From Bacteroidales bacterium (lineage in GTDB: Bacteria; Bacteroidota; Bacteroidia; Bacteroidales; WCHB1-69), in NCBI GenBank assembly GCA_017395245.1, contig JAFPVR010000101.1, positions 38,536 through 102,535 of the forward strand: DNA of 64,000 nt. The letters run 5' to 3'. The position numbers and the translations under genes were made by a program. This document shows, piece after piece, positions 15,550 to 23,922 of the stretch; position 1 is the stretch's first letter, and each line of letters begins with the position of its first letter. The notes below the pieces were generated by a model. That model saw nothing but the letters and a program-made list of their open reading frames with translations. It was not told the origin of the DNA and searched no databases.

Positions 15550-18500
15550 TCACACCCCTTTTTCAATCATTGCAATCTCCTCCTCCGTCAACCCATACAA
15601 CTCATACACCAACCCGTCAATCTCACGTTCCAACGCTAAAGTGTCGGCATTAGGATTGTGCTTCTTCAATTGTATTATTTTCATTGCATTTGACGAAATA
15701 AACTCCTGAATCGCATCATCAGCTTTGAGAAATGGAAGTTGTTCTATTGTTGACTTATTTATTGCCAAATAGCCTCCTGCCAGATGTTTGTCTTTGAACT
15801 TGCAACGTAGATAATATGATGTGTATTTTGAATTCAGCAAGCCCGTTATGTAATATGGATTATAATTATTGAAAGCAGTGATTGCATATGCACCAACACC
15901 AAGAGCGAGAGGCGTGTCAACGTATGTCGCTTCTATCACTTTTGTCATTCCTGCAATCACTATTTTTGGGGACATCCACATTCTTAACTTACTATTCGCA
16001 ACATCACAATCTGTCCTAATGTACGCATTATGGTATTTCGTCTTCATATACCGAACATCATTGTTGTTGAACAGATATCTGTCAATATTTCCACTTACAG
16101 TAAAAGGAATAACATTCCCACTTTCTCCATCTATGACATATTCTTTTATAACTTGTGCCTCAAATCCAGTAGCCCCAGAACACACCTCTATTCCACAATC
16201 TTTTATTGTTGAAGAAGCATTCAACTCTTTAATTGGTCTTGCTTTATTGAAAAGCAAATCTTCGTATCTATCCAATGTGTATTTACAAAAATCTTTGTCA
16301 GATAATTTAGAACCACATAAGATTATAGGATAAACGCTGGCATTTTTAAACACTTTAAAAACCGAAACATCAACGCTTGAATATAGTCCATTCTGTTCCA
16401 AAAAGTCCTTTGTCTTTTTTGCATAATCTGCAATCAGAAACTTGTTAGGAATAATCCAAAAGAAAACATTCTTGGTTAACATTACACCTCTCAATAAAAA
16501 CAATACATATATGTCGTACGCTCCTGTCGCTTGTGGATAGTTTCTCTTGTATATAAACTTCTCATATTCAGTTCTTGCCATTTCAACGGCACTAATATAC
16601 GGCGGATTCCCAATCACTATATCAAACCCACCCTTATCGAAGATGTCCTTGAACCAGGTATGCCAGAGGAAGAACTCCTGGTTGGCGGAGGGGTTGAGGG
16701 AGGAGAGACGGGCGACGGCTTCGGGACGGAGATCCTGATGACGGATGTAGCTCTTCACGCTGTCGTTGATCTCGCGACGCGCCTCCGCCTTCTTCACATG
16801 GTCGGTGAGGCTGAAGTATTCGCGCAACATCAGCTGGAGATTGCGCTTGGTGTCGGTGCTCACGAACTCGATGCCTAATTGGTTAGCCCCCGCTTTCTGC
16901 CTTCCCTTCCCCAAACTGCTGTGCTGACCGTCGCTGCTCATCATCCGGCTCAAATCCACCCCTTCGAAGCTCTCTATCAGACTGTTGCCCTGCATGAACT
17001 TGTAGTCGAAGTTAGGCAGGGCCTGCGGCTCCTCGCTGTCAACCACAATGCTCAACCAGAATCGCAAGCGGGCAATGTCGATGGCACCCCGCTCGATATC
17101 GACCCCGTAGATGTTGTTTTCGATGATCTCGCGCTTGAGGGCGGCACGGGATTGGGTTGATGACGATGGATCCATTGATGGAGACGCAAAATATTGCGTC
17201 TCTACAACAGGGGATAACGATATTGCCTCCCTACACCGCCACAATTCGTTTAACAATCCCATCGGGAACGCACCTGAACCAATGGCCGGGTCGCAGATCT
17301 TCACCTCGCGCAAGGCACGGTCGAGGGTGTCGCGGTAAGGTTCCAACTCGGATGGGAATTCGTGGGTTTCGACAAAGGTGCGGATTTTGGAGCCAACTGC
17401 GTCCTCGCAGTTGGTATTTCTCGCATCTGCGGGGACGCATGTGTTTCCTGTTTTTCCATCTGCTGGGAAGCAGATGGCTCCTAAATACGCAATCAACGAT
17501 TCCTTGCACATATACCGCACAATCTCCTTCGGGGTGTAGAACGCGCCCTTGGCCTTGTTGTCCTCCAGAAGGCTCTCGAAGATCTTGCCCAACATTTCGG
17601 GATCAACACCAATCTCGGCATCGTCGGGGTCGTTTTCATCGACGGTGAAGTTGTAGGAGGCCAAGAAGGTGAAAAGGTCGTTGAATAATGAAGCCGGCAG
17701 CCTTATGTTCATCTTATCGACTTCGTCGCGTTCGAACAAACCGCCGTTGAGATACGGCAAATGCTCCCATTGTTTCAATAAATCCTTGTCCCAATGTTCG
17801 TTAGCAAACAGTTTCTCACGTTGTTCTGATTCGGTGTTGAAGATACCGAAAAAGAGCGGTTCCAGAACCTGTTCGAGGAAGTCAGCCTGATAAGGACTGG
17901 TGAGAAATAGGTCGCGCAAGAACGACGGATTGCCGTTGAGCCAGCCTTTTTTCTGCAGGAAGTGCAGAAACACAATGCGCCCCATCATCTTCTTGACGTA
18001 GTCGTGGAGAATCGTTGGAGATATTCCGTCGGTAGAGACGCAAAATTTTGCGTCTCTACAACAGGATTGCATAAGATATGCCACAATCCGGTCGTAATGG
18101 ATATGGTATTCGTCGAAAAACTCATCGCTGAGCGCATCCACCGAGAACGATTCCTTGAGGTCGGACAGCTTTATGTGACCATTCAGCTTGGCCACCTTCT
18201 CCAATCGCTCAAGCGGTGTTTTGTATTGCCCGTTTTCGTCACCCATGATATAAGAGAAACGTTTGGCCGAGGTGCTGCCCTCCTTGAGGTCACAGATGTA
18301 GGACAAACGCCAGTGCCGACCGTCGTCGAAAACGGCAATGGCTCCGTCCACATCATATTTCAAATAAGGACTGATCAATTTGCGTAGGCCCACACGCTTG
18401 CGGCGAACATCACCGCCTTCGGCCACGCGGGTGTAGAAGAAGCCGAGCAGACGATGGTCGGCATCATCCATCTGACCGATGAAAAAACTTTGGTCGCCTT

Positions 18501-18633
18501 CAGCGTTGGTATCGAGCAATTCGGGATGAGAGGCCACATCGTGGCAACCGAAAAGACGATGCACGATTTCGTGACTATAAGTGGAATAGTCGAACGGCGA
18601 CTTGAAAATCTGACGGAGGGTTTCGATATTCAT
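15550..18633 (-). CDS. Eco57I-like N6-adenine DNA methylase/restriction-type protein
   Basis: A 1027-residue protein. GAFYTPKEIVRYM lies near residue 364. The SAM-binding motif DPAIGSGAFPMGLLNELW is near 448, NIYGVDIERGAIDIARLRFW near 530, and the catalytic NPPY in DIVIGNPPYISAVEM near 678. This order is that of Eco57I/type IIG-like N6-adenine methylases, with a target-recognition-like C-terminal region. I see no clear PD-(D/E)XK nuclease motif at the N-terminus, so cleavage may depend on the partner. It starts 8 bp after the stop of the helicase/PLD gene, a tight two-gene operon. Three segments (near residues 195, 385-415 and 478) are translated palindromic repeats inserted in frame. The likely role is self/non-self DNA marking in an anti-phage system. 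Confidence 0.85.
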   Translation of the reverse strand: MNIETLRQIFKSPFDYSTYSHEIVHRLFGCHDVASHPELLDTNAEGDQSFFIGQMDDADHRLLGFFYTRVAEGGDVRRKRVGLRKLISPYLKYDVDGAIAVFDDGRHWRLSYICDLKEGSTSAKRFSYIMGDENGQYKTPLERLEKVAKLNGHIKLSDLKESFSVDALSDEFFDEYHIHYDRIVAYLMQSCCRDAKFCVSTDGISPTILHDYVKKMMGRIVFLHFLQKKGWLNGNPSFLRDLFLTSPYQADFLEQVLEPLFFGIFNTESEQREKLFANEHWDKDLLKQWEHLPYLNGGLFERDEVDKMNIRLPASLFNDLFTFLASYNFTVDENDPDDAEIGVDPEMLGKIFESLLEDNKAKGAFYTPKEIVRYMCKESLIAYLGAICFPADGKTGNTCVPADARNTNCEDAVGSKIRTFVETHEFPSELEPYRDTLDRALREVKICDPAIGSGAFPMGLLNELWRCREAISLSPVVETQYFASPSMDPSSSTQSRAALKREIIENNIYGVDIERGAIDIARLRFWLSIVVDSEEPQALPNFDYKFMQGNSLIESFEGVDLSRMMSSDGQHSSLGKGRQKAGANQLGIEFVSTDTKRNLQLMLREYFSLTDHVKKAEARREINDSVKSYIRHQDLRPEAVARLSSLNPSANQEFFLWHTWFKDIFDKGGFDIVIGNPPYISAVEMARTEYEKFIYKRNYPQATGAYDIYVLFLLRGVMLTKNVFFWIIPNKFLIADYAKKTKDFLEQNGLYSSVDVSVFKVFKNASVYPIILCGSKLSDKDFCKYTLDRYEDLLFNKARPIKELNASSTIKDCGIEVCSGATGFEAQVIKEYVIDGESGNVIPFTVSGNIDRYLFNNNDVRYMKTKYHNAYIRTDCDVANSKLRMWMSPKIVIAGMTKVIEATYVDTPLALGVGAYAITAFNNYNPYYITGLLNSKYTSYYLRCKFKDKHLAGGYLAINKSTIEQLPFLKADDAIQEFISSNAMKIIQLKKHNPNADTLALEREIDGLVYELYGLTEEEIAMIEKGV
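17181..17205. repeat. R1 palindrome inside methylase CDS
   Basis: GAGACGCAAA...TTGCGTCTC sits in the methylase gene without breaking the frame, encoding roughly VVETQYFAS. It is followed by a Ser-rich stretch. Confidence 0.85.
17390..17476. repeat. triple palindromic insert inside methylase CDS
   Basis: Two perfect hairpins, CCAACTGCG/CGCAGTTGG and CCATCTGC/GCAGATGG, flank a middle unit containing CGCATCTGCGGGGACGCATG. The insert lies between the YTP region and the SAM-binding motif and encodes a Cys/Asn/Ala-rich peptide. Confidence 0.75.
18032..18059. repeat. R1 palindrome inside methylase CDS, N-terminal half
   Basis: A complete R1 unit (GTAGAGACGC, AAAATTTT centre, GCGTCTCTAC) lies in frame, encoding CRDAKFCVST. 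Confidence 0.9.
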
Positions 18634-18641
18634 TGCTGGGT

Positions 18642-21600
18642 TTATTTGAAGGTTTCACTTAAAATGATGTCGGCGGCGGTGTAGGCCATCTGCTTGGTTT
18701 CGGTCTGCGTCTGTGACTGGCTGTAGCGTCTGTCCAACTCCTCAAGCTGTTCCTGTATCTTGAGAAGCGGCACTGGCTCTTTCTTCTGCTTTCTCGAAAT
18801 ACGGTTGAGGGCATCGGCTAACTGGTTGTAGGCGCCGCGTTCCACCATCTGCTTCAGACGGTCGAGGATGCTGCGACCTTCTTCGTCGAGCAGAGGCCGC
18901 ACCTCGCGCAGGAAAGCGGCGGCTTTTTTGGCGTCGTTGTCTTTGCTGCCGATTTTGAGCTTGTCTTCCTGATATTCGCGCTGCTGGTCGAGGGTGTATT
19001 GCCTCAATGCGGTCTGTACCTGCGCGTAATGGAGGTCTGCGCTGTCACCGAATGGCACTGCTTTTTCATCGGGTTCCGCATGGAATATGTCGGCGGCTTC
19101 GAGGAAAGAGAGCTCGCGGGTGGTGTCACCGACGAAGTAGAAGGCTTTTTTGAGGGGAGAGGACAGGTATGTGATGGTCTTAGGTAGCGTCTCTTCGAGA
19201 CGCAGTTTGGTCGCGGCGTCTTCTGCCCCACACTGCGTTCCTTGTGTGGGGTTATTGAGATGGTGTCTCTTCGAGACACTGGCGGAAGTGCCCTTAAAGT
19301 CGATCATCTCCGAGACACTGGCGGAAGTGCCCTCGATGTCGAACATCTCCGATACACTGGCGGAAGAACTGTTGGGTCCTGATGTATTCAAAACGGTGGC
19401 TGTAGAATCGTTGGCGGGACAAAAGAATTTCGAGGCTCTGGCGCAGCGGCTTTTGGGTGGAAGCTGCTTGATGCGGCGATAGAGCTTGGGGTTTTTGTCG
19501 TGAAGGGCACGCACTTCGCGCAGTAGTTCCAGACTACGGTCGGTTTCATCACGCACGTCGGTGTTGAAGAGTTTGAACTCGTGTACCAGCTCGTCGTGCG
19601 AATAGATTTTGGTATCCTCGCCGAGGGCGGAATGGAAACTTTGCAGCTTGATGAGGGAGTTCTTCTTCAAACTGATGATGGCGTCGCCGGGATCGGAAGG
19701 GTAGAACATGTAGTTGTGGATGGCGGTGGCGGTGGAGCCGATACGGTTCACACGCCCGATGCGCTGCATCAACCGCGTGGCATTCCACGGACTGTCGTAA
19801 TTGACGATAACATTGGCCCTGTGCAGGTTCACGCCTTCGGCCAGCACATCGGATGTAATCACGATGTTGTAGTCGTTACGCCACTCTTCTTTGTACTTGG
19901 CATCGAAGTTAGCCTGAATCGTTTTCTGAAGTCGCTTGCGGTTTTTGGCGCACACGGCCAGAATGTCTTGACGATGCAAACGCTCTTTCAACTCTTTTTC
20001 CAGATAGTTGACGGTATCCACGCTTTCGCTGAATACCACTAATTTACCGCCCGGATTCTTCTCCTTGTCGAACAGTTCCCCTTGCAGCATGTTGATGAAA
20101 AGTTCCAGCTTGGGGTCGGATTTCACTTTGTCCCATCGTTGGCACAGCTTGTCCAGCACATCGGCATCATACTCCAACATCGGCAGGAAATCGGGCTTGA
20201 AATCGGCCGCGTGGAAGAGTATCTCTTTCTGGTCGAACCCTTTGCCGATGGCCAGTTCTATGATTTCGTCCAACTCGACCCCGTCGGACTGCAACTTTTT
20301 CACATTCAACTCGGGGGCGATGATGACTTTGTCTTCCTGGAACATTTTTATCATCCCTTTTGTGGCTTCCAAAAGGGTGTGGAGCGAGCGACGAAAAGCA
20401 TCGAAACTGCTTTCCAGCCGTTTGACCATGTGCGTCTGATAGATGGAAGCAAGCGAATCGGCCATGTGTTTCGCCATTTTACCGGAAGGGACTTTATACG
20501 AAGGACAATATTCAATGGCACGATAACGGGCGTAATGCAGGCCGCTTCCGTTGAATATATCTGAATTCACCTCCTTCAGATTGGCTGATGGCGTGTCCAC
20601 CAGTTTTATGTAAGAGTCGATAAAGAGTTTCAGCAATTCGGGCGACATCTGATAAGTGCGGTCGGTGGGGTCAAGCAGCTGCGGGAAATGTATTTCATTG
20701 GCATAGCGGGGCTCGTGCTGGATATTGCTGCGGGTACGGCGCACCATCACCTTCTCCAATACCTTATGGCGAAGATCCTGATTGATAGCGTCGATACGGT
20801 TGGTAAGGAAACCAGCACTCATTGTGCGACGCTGCGACATAAGGCTCTTGAATTCCTTGATCCACGGGGCAAACGTGTCGGCAATATTGCTGACTCCGTC
20901 AATCGTGCAGCGTGCAACATCCTGAAACAGCAGCATTTGGTTCTTGATATCCTCGGGCGTGTTGTTGAGCGGCGTGGCCGAAAGCAGCAGCACCCGTTTG
21001 TCCCCTTTGACATTGCCCTTGTTCAACCGTGCTGACTTGCAGATGCGTTGCAGCAGGTCGTAGTTGCAGTTGCTGTCGCGTCGGAAATTATGCGCCTCAT
21101 CGACAATAATGAGGTCGTAGTATTCCTTCTCATCGTAACCGTCACCCTCGATGACTTTTTCAAGACTGCCGTTGGTGATAAAACGGCTGTATTTGTTCTT
21201 GATTTGGAAATCCTTGAAAGTATCCTCCCAGTTTTTTTGCACGGAGGGCGGAAATATGACGAGGATGCGAGTGTTATCCCCATTGGCGGCGATAAACCGC
21301 TGGGCAATCATGGCTGCCACCACGGTTTTGCCCAAACCCACCACATCCGCAATGAAGCATCCGCCGTGCCGCATCATAATGTCGTATCCTTGCACCACAG
21401 CATCGCGCTGATAGGTGAGATCATCGTAATTGTCGGGAAGATGAGGAATGAAATCGTCTTCGACCTGGTTGCCGAAATGGTCGATAAGCATTCGCATATA
21501 GAGCTCGTAAGGCGTAGGTTGATGCTCGGGCGACGCAAGGTGAGTCCCATCCGTTATGTGAATCACATCATCCACAGTCACTGGTATGGCATCGTTCCAT

Positions 21601-22178
21601 AGATGTTGAAACTCTTCCTCGCAGTAATGCACATCGTCATAGTCCTTCATGGCCACATTCAATTCGTAACGTGGCGGTTCGGTAGTGCCAAGCCCTTGCG
21701 CACTAAGGTTGCTGCTGCCCATAATGACCCAGCCGTCGCTGTGCTCATTGTGTTCTTTAGGCAAGCAGAGGTAAAACTTCGCGTGAAGGTCTTTCGTGGG
21801 ATGGATGCGCAACTGCAAACGTCCATCGGCAATATCGGTGCAAAACTGGCGGATGCCCTCATCCACTTCGGAAGAGTATTCCGACTGATAGACATCGCGG
21901 AGAAAATCCTTACAAAATTGTTCGAAACTTGCATCCTTGTCGCCAAAGAAAAGTTTGCCAGCGGCTTGCGATTGGCGAAAAAGATTGTCGATGTTGATGC
22001 CGACGAGGATGAGGATTTCTTGTACGTGGTCCAGCTCGCGGCGCAGCTTGAAGTAGCCCGACGAGCGGAAATAGCCGACCACAGCGTGGAAAAGGTCGAA
22101 GTTGGCCATCGACCGGGCGATGCCGCTGAACTTGCCGATGAGCGGCGCATCGGTGTTGTTGAAGAATTTGGTGCTCAT
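18642..22178 (-). CDS. PLD-nuclease/SNF2-family helicase fusion
   Basis: About 1178 residues from the ATG at 22178 (MSTKFFNNTDAPL); a TTG at 22226 in the same frame is less likely because it lies within a leader hairpin region. The N-terminal 160 residues form a phospholipase-D-type nuclease domain, with HAKFYL near 134 and GSSNLS near 154. A superfamily-2 SNF2-like helicase follows: Walker A VGLGKTVVAA (~283), DEAH in LIIVDEAHNFR (~360), LLLSATPLNN (~399), then LAEGVNLHRANVIVNYD and QRIGRVNRIGS in the second lobe (~760). The C-terminal 200 residues are charged and coiled. Residues about 913-1000 are a repeat-derived insert. It forms a tight operon with the methylase. It probably translocates on and cuts unmodified DNA; this is inferred from architecture. 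Confidence 0.85.
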   Translation of the reverse strand: MSTKFFNNTDAPLIGKFSGIARSMANFDLFHAVVGYFRSSGYFKLRRELDHVQEILILVGINIDNLFRQSQAAGKLFFGDKDASFEQFCKDFLRDVYQSEYSSEVDEGIRQFCTDIADGRLQLRIHPTKDLHAKFYLCLPKEHNEHSDGWVIMGSSNLSAQGLGTTEPPRYELNVAMKDYDDVHYCEEEFQHLWNDAIPVTVDDVIHITDGTHLASPEHQPTPYELYMRMLIDHFGNQVEDDFIPHLPDNYDDLTYQRDAVVQGYDIMMRHGGCFIADVVGLGKTVVAAMIAQRFIAANGDNTRILVIFPPSVQKNWEDTFKDFQIKNKYSRFITNGSLEKVIEGDGYDEKEYYDLIIVDEAHNFRRDSNCNYDLLQRICKSARLNKGNVKGDKRVLLLSATPLNNTPEDIKNQMLLFQDVARCTIDGVSNIADTFAPWIKEFKSLMSQRRTMSAGFLTNRIDAINQDLRHKVLEKVMVRRTRSNIQHEPRYANEIHFPQLLDPTDRTYQMSPELLKLFIDSYIKLVDTPSANLKEVNSDIFNGSGLHYARYRAIEYCPSYKVPSGKMAKHMADSLASIYQTHMVKRLESSFDAFRRSLHTLLEATKGMIKMFQEDKVIIAPELNVKKLQSDGVELDEIIELAIGKGFDQKEILFHAADFKPDFLPMLEYDADVLDKLCQRWDKVKSDPKLELFINMLQGELFDKEKNPGGKLVVFSESVDTVNYLEKELKERLHRQDILAVCAKNRKRLQKTIQANFDAKYKEEWRNDYNIVITSDVLAEGVNLHRANVIVNYDSPWNATRLMQRIGRVNRIGSTATAIHNYMFYPSDPGDAIISLKKNSLIKLQSFHSALGEDTKIYSHDELVHEFKLFNTDVRDETDRSLELLREVRALHDKNPKLYRRIKQLPPKSRCARASKFFCPANDSTATVLNTSGPNSSSASVSEMFDIEGTSASVSEMIDFKGTSASVSKRHHLNNPTQGTQCGAEDAATKLRLEETLPKTITYLSSPLKKAFYFVGDTTRELSFLEAADIFHAEPDEKAVPFGDSADLHYAQVQTALRQYTLDQQREYQEDKLKIGSKDNDAKKAAAFLREVRPLLDEEGRSILDRLKQMVERGAYNQLADALNRISRKQKKEPVPLLKIQEQLEELDRRYSQSQTQTETKQMAYTAADIILSETFK
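19180..19440. repeat. repeat-derived insert in helicase CDS
   Basis: Contains a short GAGACGC-type hairpin and an R2 CCCCACAC/TGTGGGG hairpin (19226-19257). It also holds three copies of a 39-bp tandem unit starting at 19272, 19311 and 19350, encoding T-S-A-S-V-S-E-M-x-D-x-x-G. The frame stays open throughout. Confidence 0.85.
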
Positions 22179-22179
22179 G

Positions 22180-22212
22180 GGCACAGGCAATGTCCGGCAG
22201 ATTCCCTGTGCC
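22180..22212 (-). promoter_or_regulatory. hairpin just upstream of helicase start codon
   Basis: A perfect 8-bp stem GGCACAGG/CCTGTGCC with a 17-base loop ends one base before the ATG codon (22176-22178). It could limit ribosome access. Confidence 0.65.
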
Positions 22213-22249
22213 GCAGTTGTTGGCAATCACTCGTTTCCCAAATCCACAT

Positions 22250-22290
22250 AAAAAAAGCGCGGGAATCTGAACCATCGCTCATCCCGCTCT
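22250..22290 (-). terminator. intrinsic terminator/attenuator in helicase leader
   Basis: On minus, the stem AG(A)GCGGGA / TCCCGC(G)CT is followed by seven T. It lies about 70 bp before the helicase ATG and downstream of a -7 box at 22608-22615, so it ends a small RNA or acts as an attenuator. Confidence 0.65.
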
Positions 22291-22382
22291 TGTAGGCTCT
22301 CGCATTGCCTTGCATCCGAGGATAAGCAATGCCGAAGCCCACGCTGTTGTATATATTGAACGGATATATGGATTATCCGTTT

Positions 22383-22410
22383 ATAGAGACGCGCCATGGC
22401 ACGTCTCTAC
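22383..22410. repeat. R1 palindrome (ATAGAGACG / CGTCTCTAC)
   Basis: R1 variant with centre GCCATGGC, in the helicase leader. Confidence 0.85.
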
Positions 22411-22607
22411 GGGTACAGACACGACAAATCATGTCCATACCGGGAATATACAAACCAATGGGCATTGAACATTGCCTTATCTTGCGGATGCTTTTTTGAA
22501 TTTGCGAGATTCACAAGAGCCGCAGATAAGACGTTGACTCAACGCCTTTTATTATGTTTTGTCGCCCGCCCGCGAACCCGCCAACGAGCCACGAACGTTT
22601 GACACGG

Positions 22608-22615
22608 CAAAAATA
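22608..22615 (-). promoter_or_regulatory. -7 box TATTTTTG (minus) of the helicase leader
   Basis: CAAAAATA on plus. It would start transcription near 22600, leaving a leader of about 420 nt before the helicase ATG. Confidence 0.45.
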
Positions 22616-22846
22616 AAAAAAATAGTCGGATTAACGGTGCGGAATTCGCAGAGACGCAAAATTTTGCGTCGCCACGCCCCAGTAGAGACGCACGGCCGTG
22701 CGTCTCTACACCCACGTAGTAGCCATACCCATCCAAGCCCTTTGAGCTTGGGTAGAGTATGCCTGCACTATGGCTACACTATGGGTAGGACTTGGGTAAG
22801 GCTTGGGAACGTGGGCACTGGTGCGGCGCTGGGACTTGGCAAACAG
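22616..22846. other. intergenic region with two R1 repeats and low-complexity text
   Basis: R1 copies are at 22651-22670 and 22682-22709. A stretch of CC(C/T)A(A/T)GCC-like words then runs to about 22800. A minus-strand reading frame here (to 22987) crosses the shared promoter module, and I do not consider it a gene. Confidence 0.6.
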
Positions 22847-22981
22847 TTTCTGCCAAATCTCGAGCTGTAATTTAACAATTTCACGTTGAATAGTTAAATC
22901 TTGTTTTGCATTGCTTTGAAAACCAGCCGGATAAAAATTTCCAAAAAGACTTGACAAACGCTTCGGTTTGTTGTATCTTTG
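22847..22981 (+). promoter_or_regulatory. shared promoter module, copy B (first RhuM-like gene)
   Basis: TTTCTGC (22847-22853), 18 bp, palindrome TTAACAATTT-N6-GAATAGTTAA (22872-22897), 53 bp, TTGAC (22951-22955), 18 bp, TATCTTTG (22974-22981). The ATG follows 42 bp later. Confidence 0.85.
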
Positions 22982-23023
22982 CAGCATAGAATTCTTTGAA
23001 CCTAAAAACGAAAATCAAACAGT

Positions 23024-23887
23024 ATGGAACAGAATAAAGACATAAGACAAAACGGCGAAATCATCCTCTACCAACCCGACAACAGCATCCAGTTGGAGGT
23101 GCGGATGGAGGAGGAGACGGTGTGGCTCACGCAGGCGCAGATGGCATTGCTTTTCGGATGTTCCCAAGATAATGTTGGCCTCCATCTAAAAAACTTATAC
23201 GCAGAAGGGGAAATCGAACAAGATGCAACTACCGAGGAAATCTCGGTAGTTCGATTTGAAGGAAACAGAAGGGTTACCAGACGGATCATGCATTATAATT
23301 TAGATGCTATCCTATCGGTAGGTTATCGCGTTAGTTCAAAAAACGCCACTAAATTCCGCCAGTGGGCGAACGCTGTGCTGAAAGAGTACCTCCTTCGCGG
23401 TTATGCAGTCAACCAACGGATTGAACGGTTGGAGCAGCGTGTCAGCAAAACGGAAGAGCAAATCGGCCTCTTCGTGTGCACCTCATTGCCGCCCGTCGAG
23501 GGCATCTTCTACGATGGTCAGATCTTCGACGCCTACGCCTTCGCCTCCGACCTAATCCGGTCGGCAAGGAAACGCGTCATCCTCATCGACAACTACATCG
23601 ACGAGTCCGTGTTGATGATGCTGGCGAAGAGAGAGGAGGGAGTGACGGCGGATATTGTCACGCGGCGCGTCACCGAGGCGCTGACCCTCGACCTCGAACG
23701 CCACAACCGGCAATACTCGCCCGTGGATGTTCGGGAGTGCGACCGCTACCACGACCGCTTCCTCATCATTGACGACACGGTGTATCACCTCGGCGCATCG
23801 CTCAAGGACCTCGGCAAGAAACTGTTCGCGTTCAGCAGGATGGAGGTGAGGGTGGGGAAAATAACGGAGGGTGTTTTTACCGAATAA
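23024..23887 (+). CDS. RhuM-like protein with PLD-like C-terminal domain, copy 1
   Basis: A 287-residue protein. Residues 12-118 match the RhuM/virulence-protein family: EEETVWLTQAQMALLFGCSQ is a helix-turn-helix-like recognition region, HYNLDAILSVGYRVSS follows, and KFRQWANAVLKEYLLRGYA closes the domain. A short coiled segment (RIERLEQRVSKTEEQI) leads to a C-terminal domain with IDNYIDESVLMMLAKR and DRYHDRFLIIDDTVYHLG. That resembles one half of a phospholipase-D site with Arg in place of the usual Lys, so catalysis is uncertain. It is driven by shared module B. The next gene is a near-copy. A DNA-binding accessory or phage-linked role is likely; the precise function is unknown. Confidence 0.8.
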   Translation: MEQNKDIRQNGEIILYQPDNSIQLEVRMEEETVWLTQAQMALLFGCSQDNVGLHLKNLYAEGEIEQDATTEEISVVRFEGNRRVTRRIMHYNLDAILSVGYRVSSKNATKFRQWANAVLKEYLLRGYAVNQRIERLEQRVSKTEEQIGLFVCTSLPPVEGIFYDGQIFDAYAFASDLIRSARKRVILIDNYIDESVLMMLAKREEGVTADIVTRRVTEALTLDLERHNRQYSPVDVRECDRYHDRFLIIDDTVYHLGASLKDLGKKLFAFSRMEVRVGKITEGVFTE

Positions 23888-23922
23888 AATCCATTCAACC
23901 TATAAACAAAAATCAAAAAAGT

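Larger units (their letters stand above)
22250..22600 (-). ncRNA. putative structured leader RNA or small RNA upstream of helicase
   Basis: About 350 nt between the predicted minus-strand promoter (22608-22615) and the terminator at 22250. Elements include the AACGGATA/TATCCGTT hairpin (about 22358-22380), an R1 palindrome (22383-22410), and a stem GCATTGC/GCAATGC extended by GGCT/AGCC (22295-22339), then the terminator stem. I see no convincing ORF. I do not recognise a known riboswitch or RNA family. Confidence 0.4.

Noticed and set aside
15550-22178. Type I restriction-modification assignment
   Set aside because: No specificity subunit and no HsdR-type nuclease; the helicase has a PLD domain instead.
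22259-22290. Possible tRNA T-arm (GGTTCAGATTCCCGC) in the helicase leader
   Set aside because: The loop is 17 bases and no acceptor, D or anticodon arms fit; it reads better as an intrinsic terminator.
22706-22987. Minus-strand 93-codon reading frame
   Set aside because: It runs antisense across shared promoter module B and is made largely of low-complexity words; no promoter faces it.
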